Source: Marsupella aquatica (taxonomy: Eukaryota; Marchantiophyta). From it: DNA of 64,000 nucleotides. The stretch is taken from the NCBI GenBank assembly GCA_973895155.1, contig OZ316898.1, positions 11,842,001 through 11,906,000 of the forward strand, read 5' to 3'. Of the stretch, positions 1 through 12,930 are shown piece by piece. The notes beneath the pieces are model-generated. The model had not been told where the DNA came from and searched no databases. It was given only the letters and a program-made list of their open reading frames with translations. How positions within the stretch are numbered: the first letter of the stretch is position 1; each line of letters starts with the position of its first letter. Both the position numbers and the translations under genes were made by a program.

Positions 1-400
1 GTAGCTTGAACTTCATAGATTGAAATGTTAAGCATGCAAATCATCAAGAAATATACTTTGCTACACTGTGTTACAATTTGAAAGCCCTTGGAGCAACACT
101 AGGACAGCCATGCTAAGAATCCTATTACAGGTAAATACAGGTTTTGGAACATTTTACTTAATATTTGTTCCCCTTGTTTTTCTGTGTATCATTGCCAAGA
201 GTTGGAGAGGGGAAGAGTTTGACAGTATGAGCCTTTAAAAAAATCACTGGCAACAACAAGTACTACAATAGTCCCATCTTTTGCTTTTGGAGATAAATAG
301 TCATTATGAAACCACAAAATAATTTCCTGATGTGAATTTAAGATGAAAACACTGACTTTACAATGTATGCATTATTTATATAATTAGAACATAACAAAAA
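1..400. other. AT-rich DNA, no gene seen
   Basis: No open frame or recognisable motif was found on either strand. It directly precedes the first copy of a dispersed repeat family. Confidence 0.5.
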
Positions 401-2191
401 TTAATCCATGGACCCTTACTTTAGAGGCAGTTATCTAGAAACTGAAGCCTAAATGGACCTCCAAGTCTAAAGAAAATAAAGTCAAACATGGACAAGTCAA
501 TGTTTGACACTTGAAACAGTTGCCAACCTTACCAAGGCAACCACAATTAATATGAATCACACACCAGCTGCAATGTGAACTAATGTTTAATGTTGGGTAG
601 CTTAATTGCCCACTTCAGCAAAATGGTGCTCGACGGTTTCCTCCACGGTACTGAAGGGATGTCGGATGCACTCAAGTTGCATTGAAAGTAATCACTTTTC
701 AATTCCTACACACAAAGAGACAAAGAGAGAGAAGTCGTCGGTGTCATCAAATCACTAACTTTGCAGAATTGTTTGAGACAAACCTTTTCATGGAAACAAA
801 TCTCCCATTGTAAAATTCAGAATTGATCAAAAGCTAGAAAAATTTAGAAACTCATGACCACTTTAGTACTTAATAAAATCTCTCAATGTCACACTCATTG
901 GGAAGCTAGAGAACATCATAAACTCATAATCTACTCAATACTCAACTAGATCTATCAATATTAAGTCCATTAAAAAGCTAAAGAAATTCTAAAACGCATA
1001 ATCTCCTTAGTACTTGATAAAATCTGTCAATTTTAGGTTCATTCTCATGGAAGGGATCAACATTTTTGAGGGGTTGTGCAACAAAGATTTATATTTCTAT
1101 TCACTTTAAAGATTATGAAATCACGGGTAAAATCTATTTTTCAAATTACTTACTCAATTCTTACAAAATGGTGACAATCCTTAGCTCATTCGAACCGTCT
1201 TAACTAATACGTGGAGGACGTGCGAATGCTCGAAGGGTAGTTTTTATTCATTTTGAACTAATAATTGTAATTATTACCGGTAATAAGGGAACTTTTAATG
1301 GTAAAATAGAAATAACAAGGGGTAAACACGAAAAAGATCCCGATCGTAGGGGGTCCACTTCTTTTACATGCAGTGAGGGCCCAGGGCATATTATACGTGA
1401 GTTTTCATTATGATTTGACTCAACAATGTCAAATTAATAAAAAATTGCCGACAGGAAAATTTTATGGTTTGAATAAAATCAAAATGTAAATAAAACCGTG
1501 TCGTGTGCATACAATCGCTACCACAACATACATCGCTTGTCATATACATCCAGACATAGTCACACTGCCACATCACAAACACAAGATAATGGAATACAAG
1601 TGGAACTCATGTCCACACATGTCCAAAACCCACAATAATCTCAATAGAATCCGAACAACGATTGACGCAAATAATACGCACTCAATCGCGTCCGATCTGA
1701 TCACACACGTATGTCGAGCCAATGCACCTTGCACTCAAGGAATCCACGCTACATATAGAGAGCTCGCAGTCACCATAGCCACCACACAAGCTCCCCTCTC
1801 CAAGGATCAACATTGAAAGATAACCTTTCAATGTCTCACAAGAGACAACTACCCTCTCACACAAACCTAACGGAACCTTATCGGCTCATATAGCACACAT
1901 ACCAAACATATGGATCTAGATAGTATGATACACTCTAACACTACCTAGAATGGTGTGACAACCGTGGGGAAATTTCACCTCAATCTTTGTTTTTGATTTG
2001 CATGTCATTTTTTTTACATTATCTTTTACGGCATGGCATCCCAATTTATACAATAAAGTTGCCACAAACACAAATGCAGAAGTTAATTTTATCGCAAAAA
2101 AAAGTCTCTTTGTGTTTGCAGCATGCCATGATGATGTGGCACAAATTGCAGCCTGGAATTTTGGAAAGGACCCCTAATGAGGTGTCCGTAA
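401..2191 (+). mobile_element. Dispersed repeat family, copy A (possible non-autonomous DNA transposon)
   Basis: This stretch is closely similar to 26534-27693. Both begin TTAATCCATGGACC, both carry the same block at about 430-700 (26.57-26.85 kb in the other copy), both hold three degenerate 72-base tandem units (836-1050 here), and both end in the same roughly 165-base module finishing GTCCGTAA. Copy A has about 600 extra bases at about 1345-1975 that copy B lacks. The start TTAATCC(A/G)TGGACCC resembles the reverse complement of the end, GGGGGTCCGTAA, so the ends look like imperfect terminal inverted repeats. No transposase frame is visible. I saw no clear target duplication, so the class is an inference; the repetition itself is directly visible. 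Confidence 0.6.
2025..2191 (+). repeat. 165-base MITE-like end module, copy 1
   Basis: It runs from TTTACGGCATGG to GGTGTCCGTAA. Similar modules of nearly equal length occur at 27529-27693, 29108-29271 and, in reverse, 29637-29800. Its outer bases, TTTACGG and CCGTAA, are inverted repeats of each other, so it could be a small MITE nested at the end of the larger repeat or simply that element's conserved end. Confidence 0.55.
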
Positions 2192-3258
2192 CAAGAGAAT
2201 GTGTATTAGTTTACTAGCATTCGAGCATACTAAATATCCTTTTGATATTTTCCCTTTGTAATATTCAGGGCATTATGGGAGAAGAATGCCCAATGGAGGT
2301 TTAGTTCACCCGTGAGTTCACCCACTTTAGATAGGAAGGTTCTCCTCCAGTTTCATAAAAATGATAATATATTAAGCCTTTAAGTGTATTGAGGTTCTGT
2401 TCCTGAATATTTTGGTCTATCTTTGTTTTTTGGGACATTTTCAAGGCATTGTGGAAGAAGTATGCTCAATCAATCAAGATTTGTGTTTCCTAGTTAGGGA
2501 GGTTCTCCTCTAATTTCACTAACATTACTAAAAATAATGTTCTCTTAAGCTTTAAAATGTGTTATTTAAGGTCCTGGCTCACAAGCTTTAATATGGACAT
2601 ATATTATATCCCACAATGCCCTCTAAGCAGGACATTAGAGGGCATCTTGAACATCTGAGTTTTGCCTCTGGTCATGGTCAAGGTCATTTTCGTGGAATTT
2701 AAGTGGCACACACCTGAGTTTTGCCTCTGGTCGCGGCCAAGATCATTTTCCCAGAATCAAAGTTTAGGGTTTAGGGTACTTCTGGGCAAGGTACTGTACA
2801 ATGCAAGCAAGCAGGAGTTTTGCTAGCAAGGAGAGTGTTGTTAGGGAGACACTAGTGATTTCAAATATGTTTTGCTTTTTGCTGCCTTTTATGTTTTTTG
2901 TGTTGTTTTATCACTCCAAATGGCTAGAGAGTTCCCTAGCAAAAAGAGGAGTCCCCAAAATGGATGTTCTCAACCAGGTTTGTTGTTAACAAAGCAGTTG
3001 GATATAGATAAATTAGGGGTCATATGAGGAAAAAAAATGCTTGCGCAAGGAAGTTTTTTACTGTTGACTCGCACTCTACATTGACCCATTTCGGGGCTCT
3101 GTTTACTCGCATGCTACAATGACCCCTTTTGGACCACAAAATGTTTTGGCTGCCCTACAAGTCTAGATGCCCTAATACATACAGAATTAGGGCTCCACAA
3201 AAAATTACAATTCTGGTTGGGCGAGCAAGCTTGGAGTAAAGCTTCTCCTCTCCTCCGA
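2192..3258. other. Intergenic DNA, no gene seen
   Basis: No supported coding region. A two-unit plant-telomere-like motif (TTTAGGGTTTAGGG) lies near 2763; it is too short to be a telomeric tract. Confidence 0.5.
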
Positions 3259-3505
3259 GGTATTTGCTTGATGGGAGCTCAAAATAAAAAGTTTTATTTG
3301 ATAGGACCCTGAAGTTTTAGGTAAGTTAATTCACTGTTAATGAAGTTTTAGGTAACCTCAAAATAAAAAGTTTTATTTGATAGGACCCTGAAGTTTTAGG
3401 TAAGGTAATTCAAGGTCAATCAATCAACTGTCTGGATTACTCAAGGTCCTATCAAAGCCCTTTCAAGTAAATCTTTTCATATTGGAGTCCCATCAAGCAA
3501 ATACC
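3259..3505. mobile_element. Foldback MITE-like element with 20-base terminal inverted repeats
   Basis: The left end GGTATTTGCTTGATGGGA (from 3259) is repeated in inverse as TCCCATCAAGCAAATACC, ending at 3505. The 16-base core is perfect. Inside, a 48-base segment is directly duplicated (3278-3325 and 3357-3404), and an inverted GATAGGACC/GGTCCTATC pair would extend the hairpin. There is no coding capacity. Short length plus inverted termini fits a MITE; no target duplication was evident. Confidence 0.6.
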
Positions 3506-4241
3506 CCACTTTTCTTCTGTCCACGACTTTTCCTTGCGGATGTAGAGCTTCTCCGCTTTCCGACTTTGGGTCGTCTTGTTAGAACACCGACTACTTGCGT
3601 TGATCTGAGCGTGTTCTCACTGAATCGAAGGAAACATTCACACGTCCCCATACGTCCCAAGAAAATTACTGCGTATTCCCTCGAAACCTGCCAAGAAAGT
3701 TGCTTCGCCGGGCAAGAAGTTTGGAGAATTTGTATGATAAGCTGATACGATTTTCGAAAAGGCTCTACGTGGTTTATCGTCGTTGTACGATCCAAAGAAC
3801 GAAACCTGGCACTCGCCATTGTAGTCGGAAAGGCTTTCGTTGCAAAGGTCCGCAAACTACCGCAATGTCTCGGTCGGAGGAACAAAATCGTTCTGCCGAT
3901 TGCGTTTATTGTTAATCTATTCTGTCGGCTTGTGTAACTTCATAGATTTTCGACTGAGAGAGGAAGCATGATCAAATTTTAATAAGAGAAATTTGGATGA
4001 AAGCAGTACTTGCTGAAAGGTCGTCTTACAATCATACAATCAGGTCCCTACAATCCAAGTAAACAACTGTTAATCATTGCTTTTCTGATCTGTAAACCTG
4101 CATGGCATCAGGTGATGTCGACGCTCTTGTCTTGAAAGATCGAGATTCATGAAGTTGAAGAGAAACAGAACACAGGAATATTACGGTGGGTGACTGCCGA
4201 TGTGTTGATTTGAGACAGCGCAGCTGAAAGAAAACTTCAGG
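3506..4241. other. Upstream region of the expansin gene
   Basis: Open frames exist on both strands at about 3490-3915, but none matches a family I know and none has clear splice signals. The stretch nearest 4242 probably holds the expansin promoter and 5' UTR. No TATA box could be assigned with confidence. Confidence 0.4.
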
Positions 4242-6342
4242 ATGGTTATCAAAAGGGCAAGAGCGCTGCCGACTTTAACAGTGACGCTGATTATGCTTTC
4301 TTCATTTCAAGCAATTGTGAACGGTGACAAATTCCCGTGGAGTATGGCTCATGCAACAAACTATGGTGGAAGTGATGCGTCCGGTACGATGGGTGAGATT
4401 TACTTTCTGCCCTGCCACAAATCTTAGGAGCGCGGCACCTCGTTTGTTCGCAATGGAAGGCTCAGGGCTCGGCTCAGGCCTCGGAAAATCCTTACGTCGA
4501 TCCTGTCTGATGTTTAGAAGTAGGAAGGCTGTTCTGCTACGCGCATTTCCCACTGTTCTTCCTGGTAGGTATCATACATGGACAACAGTAGCGGTCTCGA
4601 AGGGCTTGTAATGTCGTCAACACTTGAAGCTCTGAAAGAAACACTTTTTGTCACACAGTCTCGATGTCCAGACGATTCTTACTGGGCCCACAATCATAAT
4701 GACAAAGGTGAGGGACCTGTGTCTTCCAGAAATATTCTGTGCATTGCGTTCTAGCAATCTCATACTGTTTCGATAGTTTTTCCATCGATCGACAAGTATG
4801 TCAAGTCTGTCAGTCGATATCCGGAAAGACTGCTCTTCTGTAAAGTTTTACCAGTTTTCTTGCAAGAAGCCCCTGGGGTTTTCATTGCAGGGAATCTCAG
4901 CTCAATTTTCTCACTACTAGTGGAGAGTTATCAGAACGACAGTAAGTTCTGGCTGCATAGTTCTCGTGACATTGTTGCGAAACCCGAAAGGTGGGTTCTG
5001 GTGAGGCCTACCGGATGGATCGTTCAGAATGAAAATATCTGGACCCCGTTAAGTTGTAGATTCCAAGACTTATCATATTTACAGCTGATACGACTGCCTT
5101 GTAATGATTCGAGCAGTACAGTATGGGACGGATAAATGCAGAGCGACGTACTGTCGTGTACTTATCATGTTGTATAAACTGGGGGCCAAGGCCCAAAGAC
5201 AGGAATTGGCGAGGTTCTGGAGGTCCGTTTCAGCTTTCCCACAGCAGAATTCTAGGACCATTCCTGCTGTACTTTATAACACTCACTCAAAACTCATCTG
5301 TCGGTTGGATTCTTTCAGGTGGAGCCTGTGGTTACGGAAACCTTTACAGTCAGGGCTACGGAACCGACACGACAGCCTTGAGCACTGCTCTCTTCAACAA
5401 CGGCGCGAAGTGCGGAGCATGTTTTGCCATAGCTTGTTACCGATCTAGGTGGTGCTTGCCTGGAAGTCGTGTAATACATGTCACCGCTACCAATTTTTGC
5501 CCGCCAAATCTTAGCCTTCCGAATGATAACGGCGGATGGTGTAACCCACCACGCCGTCACTTTGATCTGTCGCAGCCTGCGTTCACTCGCATTGCTCAAT
5601 ATCGCGGAGGCATTGTCCCCGTTCTCTACAGAAGGTACAGACAGTCCGACGGGTTCTTGGCTTTCTCTTTTGTGGACTATCATGCTCTCCCGGTCAAATG
5701 AAACATCTTATTACTTGACTCTCATTTCAAAAAACACTGGTAATCAGTTTCTAAACTCCTAAAACGTAGATTTGCAACAAGAATCTCCTTCTCTCATTTG
5801 CATCTTTGTCGCAACTATGAAATGTTGCGGAGCAGTCTCCTGTCAGTATTACTTGGCAAACCTCGTCTACTCTGAAATCACAACGCTGGAATCGACAATA
5901 TGTAAGACAGACAAGTCGATGGTGGAGTTGTTGCCTCTGGGAACGTCAGCGGTCAAAGGTCTCTGGCATTCTGACAGTGATATAGCAGTGTTAGAAGAAA
6001 GGCTCGTAACCACTTTTTGCTTCCCTATGATGCAGAATACAGTGCAAAAGGAGCGGTGACATTCGATTTACCATCAATGGGCACAAATACTTCAACCTGG
6101 TCCTCGTCACCAATGTCGGAGGAGTTGGTGATGTGTCGGTGCTGTTGGTGAAGGGGGCGAAAACAAATTACTGGGAAAAAATGCGGCGAAATTGGGGCCA
6201 AAATTGGCAGAGTGACACCATTCTCGTCGGTCAATCCCTCTCTTTCGAAGTATACACAAGCGACGGGGAAAAAGTTACGGTGAATGATCTCACTACCTCT
6301 AGTTGGCAATTTGGGAAAACATACACTGGCGGACAGTTCTAG
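4242..6342 (+). CDS. Alpha-expansin (EXPA), three exons
   Basis: Exons 4242-4392, 5319-5634 and 6036-6342 join in frame at GT-AG sites to give 257 residues, a normal alpha-expansin length. Residues 1-28 form a secretory signal peptide. The family block [17 protein letters not shown] spans the first junction (about 41-57). Domain 1 (six-stranded barrel, GH45-like) carries conserved cysteines, the alpha-expansin segment WCLPGS (95-100), TNFCPPN (108-114) and the HFD motif at 131-133. Domain 2 (CBM63-like) begins near IRFTINGH (165-172), holds RNWGQNWQ (207-214) and ends in the usual GGQF. Expansins loosen cellulose-hemicellulose contacts in the wall without hydrolysis, during acid growth. The start was chosen because the next in-frame ATG would lose the signal peptide. 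The paralogue number cannot be assigned from sequence alone. Confidence 0.92.
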
Positions 6343-6681
6343 CTGTGGGCAGGCGCCCATCAACATCCCAGAGGCCTGCAGAAACTACAGTTCAGGATGA
6401 CCTCCCTTTGTCAGACTGCGATATTACTGTCTTGAATCTCACGAGTTACAATATTCCCGTTCCGTCCTACTGATTTTTTACGGAATAGTTCTAAAGCAGC
6501 TTCATTTGAATGCCCAAGAGCTAGGAGCACTCTAGGATGTTCCTCGTTTGCTTACAGTCTTGACCTTCTACCCTGGGCTCTAGCTTTCGATGATGTAATT
6601 TCGTCTCTAGATCATATGCAGACTCCAGAATTTATAATTTACAAGAGTTGTTCACCTGCTAACCATGTAAGCGGAGTAATA

Positions 6682-6811
6682 CATAAACCGTAACAGAATT
6701 GAAGAGCATTGCCCGTTTCAAGTGACTGGAGGAGTTCAAATTGTCTCATAAACCGTAACAGAATTGAAGAGCATTGCCCGTTTCAAGTGATTGGAGGAGT
6801 TCAAATTGTCT
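6682..6811. repeat. 65-base tandem duplication
   Basis: Two head-to-tail copies (6682-6746 and 6747-6811) differ at essentially one base (GACTG/GATTG). They lie about 340 bases after the expansin stop codon, so they may be in its 3' region. Such near-identity implies a recent duplication. Confidence 0.9.
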
Positions 6812-9770
6812 CTCCCGAAACAGAAGTCAAATTGGTGCGTTCGATAATGTGGTAAAATGAGGATAACGGGAGGTACCTTCCTAGACGCTCCTCTTGTCCA
6901 GAAGGCAACGCGCAGATCATCGTCATGAAGTTCCACTAGCTACTGCAGATGGAGCAGTACTAGTCTCCGCACCATTTTCAAATTAACTTGAATCTAATGC
7001 TCGACATCAGTCAGGTACATGCTGCTACTCGTCTCACTCATAAATTTCATTAGGAGAAAAGTTTGGAACGCCACGGCAGATGATAGACGAAAACCTGAAT
7101 CTCAAACTGCTGCGCGTCACAATTAATTCAATGTATTTTCTAAGTATCCCCTTTTGCCCTTCCTCCGCCACTCCCCGGGTAGAAGCCAACCATAAAAAAC
7201 AACTTTTCATCTATGGTTCGGCATTCGCAACGCTACCAGTGCTATTCGAAACGAAACGAAACGACAAATCTCAGTTTTCATTCTCCATTTAGCGGCGAAG
7301 CTACATCGCTCAGCTGGTTGGAGCCTGTTGGATTTATACAATCTAGAGTCTAGAGTATGACTTAAATCAAATGACGGCGATTAGTGAGCCAGCGAGCCAA
7401 CACCATGTAAATCAAACTTAACAGAGTTAATCCACCAAGTCATTAATTGGTGGCAGAAGCTCTCGTTAAATAACTGTGTGGGAGGGGGGTCAGTCCCAAA
7501 ATAGCAGCTCTGCCTGGACAGTCATAACGTCACTGGTTGTAGATTATTGATTAAGGGCCCTGCACTCTTGATCCATCGGCACCTGTCTAATCTAAGGGCT
7601 AATTAATTAACTTGCAGATATTAATGCGAAATGATATAACGACGTTCAAACTCGAATAACTTTGCCGAAGAAAACCTCTGCTTATTAGTTTCGGTCCTAC
7701 AATTACTGACAAGATTACAAGAAGCCACACTCTTATGAGCAACCAGCCCATTCAGCAAGGTAAAGTGGCAGCCGTCATCAGACTAATAATTATCGAGCCA
7801 GCTGAACGTAATCTTAGCCTCTCCAGCCGGAGGTGCCATGGAGATATCCAACAGCCTCGCCCGTAAGTTGTGACATCCTAGTGCGCTCGAATAGAACCTG
7901 TTGTCCGTCCTGGTGTTATGGCAGAACTATATAATTTATTATAAGCAACTTGCTGGCTACACGTGCACCAGAGCTCCCTGAGACTCTGCCTCGCTCCCCA
8001 GTAATTATTGGGCTATAACGGCGAGAGTGTGAGAGTAGGCTGGAATCGGGATGCCATTAAGTTTAGTCGCTTCTCACTTTCTCAGCCTTGCAAGTTCTGG
8101 CGTGTAGTCCAAGCCCAAAAGCCAGGGTGCCGACTTTTCTTCACTTTCTTGAATGGAGCACAACGATTGATTGGATGGCTCTTATTAGAAACTGAATTAC
8201 AATAATGAACAAAATATCAGGATGCAGTCCAAGCCAACTAGCCAAGAGCCCAGAGCCAGGGTGCCAACTTTTGCTACAGTACTTTGATAATGGAGCGCAA
8301 GCGCAGTGATTGATGGAATGACTATCACAACTTGAATGAGTAGAAACCGGAAAACATCTGGCCAAGATTCTACTGGTCACTGGTGTGTCTATTGAGCAAG
8401 AACGTCATGAAGCTGAAATGAATCTCAAGGTAAAAAATGAATCATCTTTATTTGGTTCCTTCGCCTCAAATATGTTCTGTAGAATATACATGTAGTCTTA
8501 GAATGCAGCCCTCTTTTCTGCCTGGAAAAATCCATTTGAATTCCATTCAAAAAGCATTTGTCCATCTTTCACCCAGGTTTGTTCGCACTGTCAAATGCGT
8601 CGTCACAGACTTGTATTCCATCCCGACCAGTCCTCACCACATCCCGCTGACTTCGCATTGCGATGGGTTATCGGGAAGGTTTTTCTTCTCTGCTAGCCGA
8701 TGGCCAAATCCATCAGGTAGCAACGACTGGCAGCTGCTTGAGAAACTGCAGTTCATGATTTAAATTTTTCCAGGATCTACAGTTGCGTGAAACGACTGAA
8801 AGGAAACGCTCACTACTCTATATACAACACCTAGCTAACGGATCAGCCAATTCTTTCTATCAACGCACCTACCTGACTTTCCTCAGATCGGGGAGACGAG
8901 GAATGTCCGGTATTGTTTTTTGGCCGGGACAAATTCTGACTAAGAAGCCTGTCATTCACGTTGGTCCACAGAAGTACAGAACCTTCGACCTCTGAAGAAA
9001 GAGAAACTGTTTCAAAACAATTTTCTCGGTCCGTAGAGGTCTATACTGCTAAATTGTGTACTCAGCGAAACACTTGGCAGACTTCACGCGTGTCCTGATG
9101 TTTGTACTACATGTGTGTACTACGTCGGCCAGTATATGATGTCCATCTGGGTCACAATACAGTACTAATCAGCGCGTGGAAAAGCAATTTGCCCGTCGCC
9201 ACTTGATCTTCATAAGAGAATGTGTACTAAGGTATTCCAACATTTACGGAGATCACAGATGAGTCGAACTTCCCCGCCCCTAAGTCTAGACTGTAAGAAA
9301 AATTAGAAAAATTCGATACGGCAAGAATTGTGTCCATCCGAGAGACACAGACAGCGGGCCTAAACCTACTGTTTGCGTCATGGATAACTACTCGATTACG
9401 TATGTTGTACAGGGAAACGAAGACAGCAATGAAACGCCAAAAAGCCTAACTTGGAAGGTACGAGGTGAGTCCCCAAAGTTTGCAATGTGACTGCTGACGC
9501 GCTAAATTATGACTCAAAAACGATGTTTGACGTCGACATTTGTCACAACTTGCACAGATCGTACGTCAGGACTCATGGAAAATATCTAAGGAAACTTTGC
9601 TTCGAATCAATTGGGGGGTCTGCTGCTCTGGTCAGTCATGGTAACTGTACCTCGTCTCCATGAGAGTGTAATGAAAGTGTGCCTTAGAGCCAATTCGAAT
9701 GGACAAGTTCGTTCGCATGTACGATTTCTTACAAAAAAAAATGTCCGGGATTGAAATAGCCAGAGAAACC
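6812..9770. other. Intergenic DNA with a diverged local duplication
   Basis: No supported gene. Segments at about 8103-8180 and 8227-8310 share a phrase around CCAGGGTGCC and look like an old tandem duplication. Open frames at 8437-8763 and 8783-8995 show no recognisable domain. Confidence 0.5.
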
Positions 9771-9952
9771 AAGCTCGACGTCTGTCATTTTTTATTGCAA
9801 GTGTCATAATTATATCTGTCATTAAACATTGTCATAGATGAGGTTGCGCGGTCAGCTGTGAAGCTCGACATCTATCATTTTCCACTGCAAGTGTCAGTCA
9901 TTAAACATTTCTTATCCTAGATGAGGTTCGGCGGCGAGTCAGCTATGATAGG
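9771..9952. repeat. Two-unit tandem repeat, period about 90 bases
   Basis: Units starting AAGCTCGAC at 9771 and 9861 share CAAGTGTCA, ATTAAACATT and ATAGATGAGGTT/CTAGATGAGGTT segments, with small insertions between them. Confidence 0.65.
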
Positions 9953-10342
9953 GGTGTGGCAAACGTTGAGCACGAAACGGACCCCCACCTGAATTACCCG
10001 ACCTGTACACTTTCCTCAGTCGTCGTCGGTCAGTGAATCTGCAATCAAGTATACACCCGATTAAATTCAAATTGCATGTATGTACAATGTGATTTGTACC
10101 ACCGTATGATGAATTGATTTAAAAGCCATATAATATGTAAGTGTCGTTGACAAAAGCAGGTGGAAAGTACGATCACTTTTGTTCTCATAAAATGTGAAGT
10201 CATCGAAAATACTTATCGACTTTGATTTGAATTTGATTCTGTACGTACCCGCAATTAGAAAACTAGGTATAGGTATTATTCACATCCTTCGCATGCTTGA
10301 CATAATTTGCTTGAACCAAAACCTCACAGGGGACAAAGTAAC

Positions 10343-10552
10343 GAGGAATAATCGTTTGTGCTACGTCGGCAAGTACCCGTCGTGACCTGAAACATATTTC
10401 CTAAGCAAATATGAGGAATGATAGTTTATACAAACTCGGAAAGCATCCCTCGTGACCTCAAGACAAATTCCATATTTTCTGAGCGAACATGAGGAATGAT
10501 CGTTTGTACTACCTCGGAAAGTATCCCTCGTGACCTCAAGACACAAATTCCA
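10343..10552. repeat. Three-unit tandem repeat, period 69-79 bases
   Basis: The phrase GAGGAATRAT..GTTT recurs at 10343, 10412 and 10491, followed each time by CTCGGAAAG/GTCGGCAAG and CCTCGTGACCT or a close variant. It lies 350-550 bases beyond the 3' end of the P450 gene. Confidence 0.7.
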
Positions 10553-10895
10553 AGACTCAAAGAATGCTCCATTCGCCAATTGAGTCACAACATGATCGGT
10601 AATTGGAATGATAATTTACAAGGCTTTATTACTAATACAGGCAGAGTTCGAAGCAGCCAAAACTAACTAATCAGATTCTTCGAGATCATCCTATTTCTGT
10701 CTGATATGAACAGATTGGGATATGTAGGTATCAAAAACCATCTGTATAACGAGCCGTAATCCATACTAAAAAACATGATCCTACGACACGGTATCATTTT
10801 CCTGTTAGGCATTAAGGCCGACTAATCCGCGGTTGGAGGAGCGATCAAAATTGGAGTGAAACCTTATGGCAATTCACTGTGGCAATAAAGCCAGT

Positions 10896-12930
10896 TCAAA
10901 ACATAGGCTTCGTCCGGAGAATTGGAACTGCCTGGAGAGGGCAAGCCATCTCACACGAAAGCTTCAGCTCTTCGCTCAAGTCGACCGCAGGAGAGCCAGG
11001 TGCTTGTCTCCAGGAGAACTGCTGCAGGAGTCGAGCGAGCCAAAGATGGGATGTCGCCAACCCAAGCGATCGTCCCGGGCACACCCGCCTCCCAGCTCCA
11101 AAAGGTGCGAGCCGCAAGTCTCCTCCTCGCACATCGAACTCAGCTCCAAGCTCCATGAACCTCTGCGGGTAGAATTCGAACGGATTCTTCCAGATAGCCG
11201 GATCATGAGTTATCGCCCACATGTTTACCATCGCAGTGGTGCCACGGGGCACATCATACCCCCCGAGCTTCACGTCTTCCGTCGCCAGACGTGCCCACGA
11301 GAGGAGAGGACCAGGCGGATGATCACGCAGGGTCTCTTTCAAGACGGATTGAAGAAAAGGTAGTTTCTCCATATCAGTGTCTTCCACAGCACGAGGACCA
11401 ACGATAACGTCGAGCTCGTCCTGCACTCTCTTCTGCAGTTCAGGGTGCAGAACCATCTCTGCCAGCGCCCACTCCACCAGAACAGCAACAGTGTCTGTTC
11501 CCCGGAATATCATCTCCTGTAACAATAAAAGCCATACAGGTAAGTGAGACCGGTGGTCCAAACCGTGAGTTGGAACTAAGAGAGTGCCAGTAAATGAATG
11601 TGCTCGGAAGCAGGAAATGACAATTCTAATCACTCACCCATAGCACTGAGATCATATCATCGTCCGACATTTTATCTTCACCCTCGAGGGCCAACAAGAC
11701 ATCCACGAAGTCTTTCTCCGAGTCCTGACGTTGGCAATCACATACTCGATGCTCGTCAATAATTCGCTGTACAAATGCCTTAACTTTAGGGACAAGTGTC
11801 TTACAGGTGCTCCCCACATGCAGAATATCCAAGTACCGCATGCCTGGGAAGTGATCAGCCCAGTTGAACGCACCCAGGATGTCAAAACAACCACGGATCA
11901 TTCCTTCCAGCTCCTCGGCTTCAGCGCAGGAATCCCCAAATTCGTAACGGCGTCCAAACACAATCCTCATCATGTTGTTGACAGATGCACGCTGCAGGAA
12001 CGACCTCACACGAATTGGCTTCGGAGCGCTCACATCACCTCCTGAGGCAGCTGCGTTGTTGTTAATAGCCTCCAACATGTGATTAGTCTCCTGCTCACGA
12101 ACCTCTTTGTGAGCCACAATCTGCTTCGGACAGAAGAGACTAGTGGCTGCAATCCTCCTCAGACCTCGCCAGTAAGGCCCAGGAGCAGCGAACCCCATTG
12201 CCCTGTCAAACAGCAGCTTCTCCGCGGCTTCCTTCAATGGTCTCTCGGCGAAGGCTGATCCAACCAACATTTCCCGAGCTACCATGGGATCAGATGTCAC
12301 AACAATACGAGTGCGACCCACACTGAATGCAATTAGCTTCTGCGCACCGAGGGCCCATGCCAACTTCGCAAGCTTCCTGTGGGCGTTACCTTGCATCTCT
12401 TGCGCACATCCAATCACAGGCAATCCTTTGGGACCTGGTGCGATCCGCATTTTCTTTCCATAACTCAGGCGTGGTGCACTCCATGCACTTCCGCCGGAGC
12501 CACTCCATGTCACCAGAACAGCTGCCACGGATACGAGAATAACCAGGACGAGGGGCATCAGCCATCCGAGGAGCTCCGAACCCTCGCTCTCGTTGACGAA
12601 CGTGAGGCCAGGAGCATCTGAGGATTCGCTCACAGCATCACCGGCAGCGGAAGATACGTACCTGAGGAGGTCTCCTCCACGAGGCATGACACGCAGAAAA
12701 AAGCTACAACCTAGAACGACAGCTCCCATGCTCAGCATTACCCAGAGAAATCTCAGACTGCTGGTGACTGCACTTCCCGTGCTCCAAGCCAGAATTCCAC
12801 GCAGGGCCTCGGACACCAATGCGCCAACAGGTCCATACGAGTCCAGACGGCTGCAGAGTCCAAGCAGCGAGGTGTGCGCCACCAGGAGAACATTTCTTCG
12901 AGGCTCATTCCCCATCTTCGCTTGCGGCAT
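10896..12930 (-). CDS. Cytochrome P450, CYP78A type, two exons
   Basis: Exon 1 is 12930-11638 and exon 2 is 11516-10896, separated by one 121-base intron with GTGAGT donor and TTACAG acceptor; the phase is 0 and the product is 637 residues. Visible parts: hydrophobic segments at about 61-79 and 121-142, proline-rich hinge [10 protein letters not shown] (165-174), I-helix FRGTDTVA (435-442), K-helix ETLR (492-495) and heme loop [10 protein letters not shown] (570-579), with Cys577 as the thiolate ligand. The blocks around [21 protein letters not shown] and [14 protein letters not shown] are typical of CYP78A, as is a single intron just before the I-helix. CYP78A enzymes sit on the ER membrane and set organ growth through an unidentified mobile signal. 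The roughly 100-residue N-terminal extension is longer than in flowering-plant members. A later start is possible but would lose the first hydrophobic segment. Confidence 0.93.

Noticed and set aside
2763-2777. Telomere-like TTTAGGG units
   Set aside because: Only two units; expected by chance or from promoter telo-boxes.
5123-5701. Longer single-exon reading of the expansin region
   Set aside because: It runs through the intron before 5319 and past the donor at 5635. The spliced model restores the signal peptide and C-terminal domain in phase.
10866-11363. Plus-strand frame of 165 residues
   Set aside because: Antisense to P450 exon 2.
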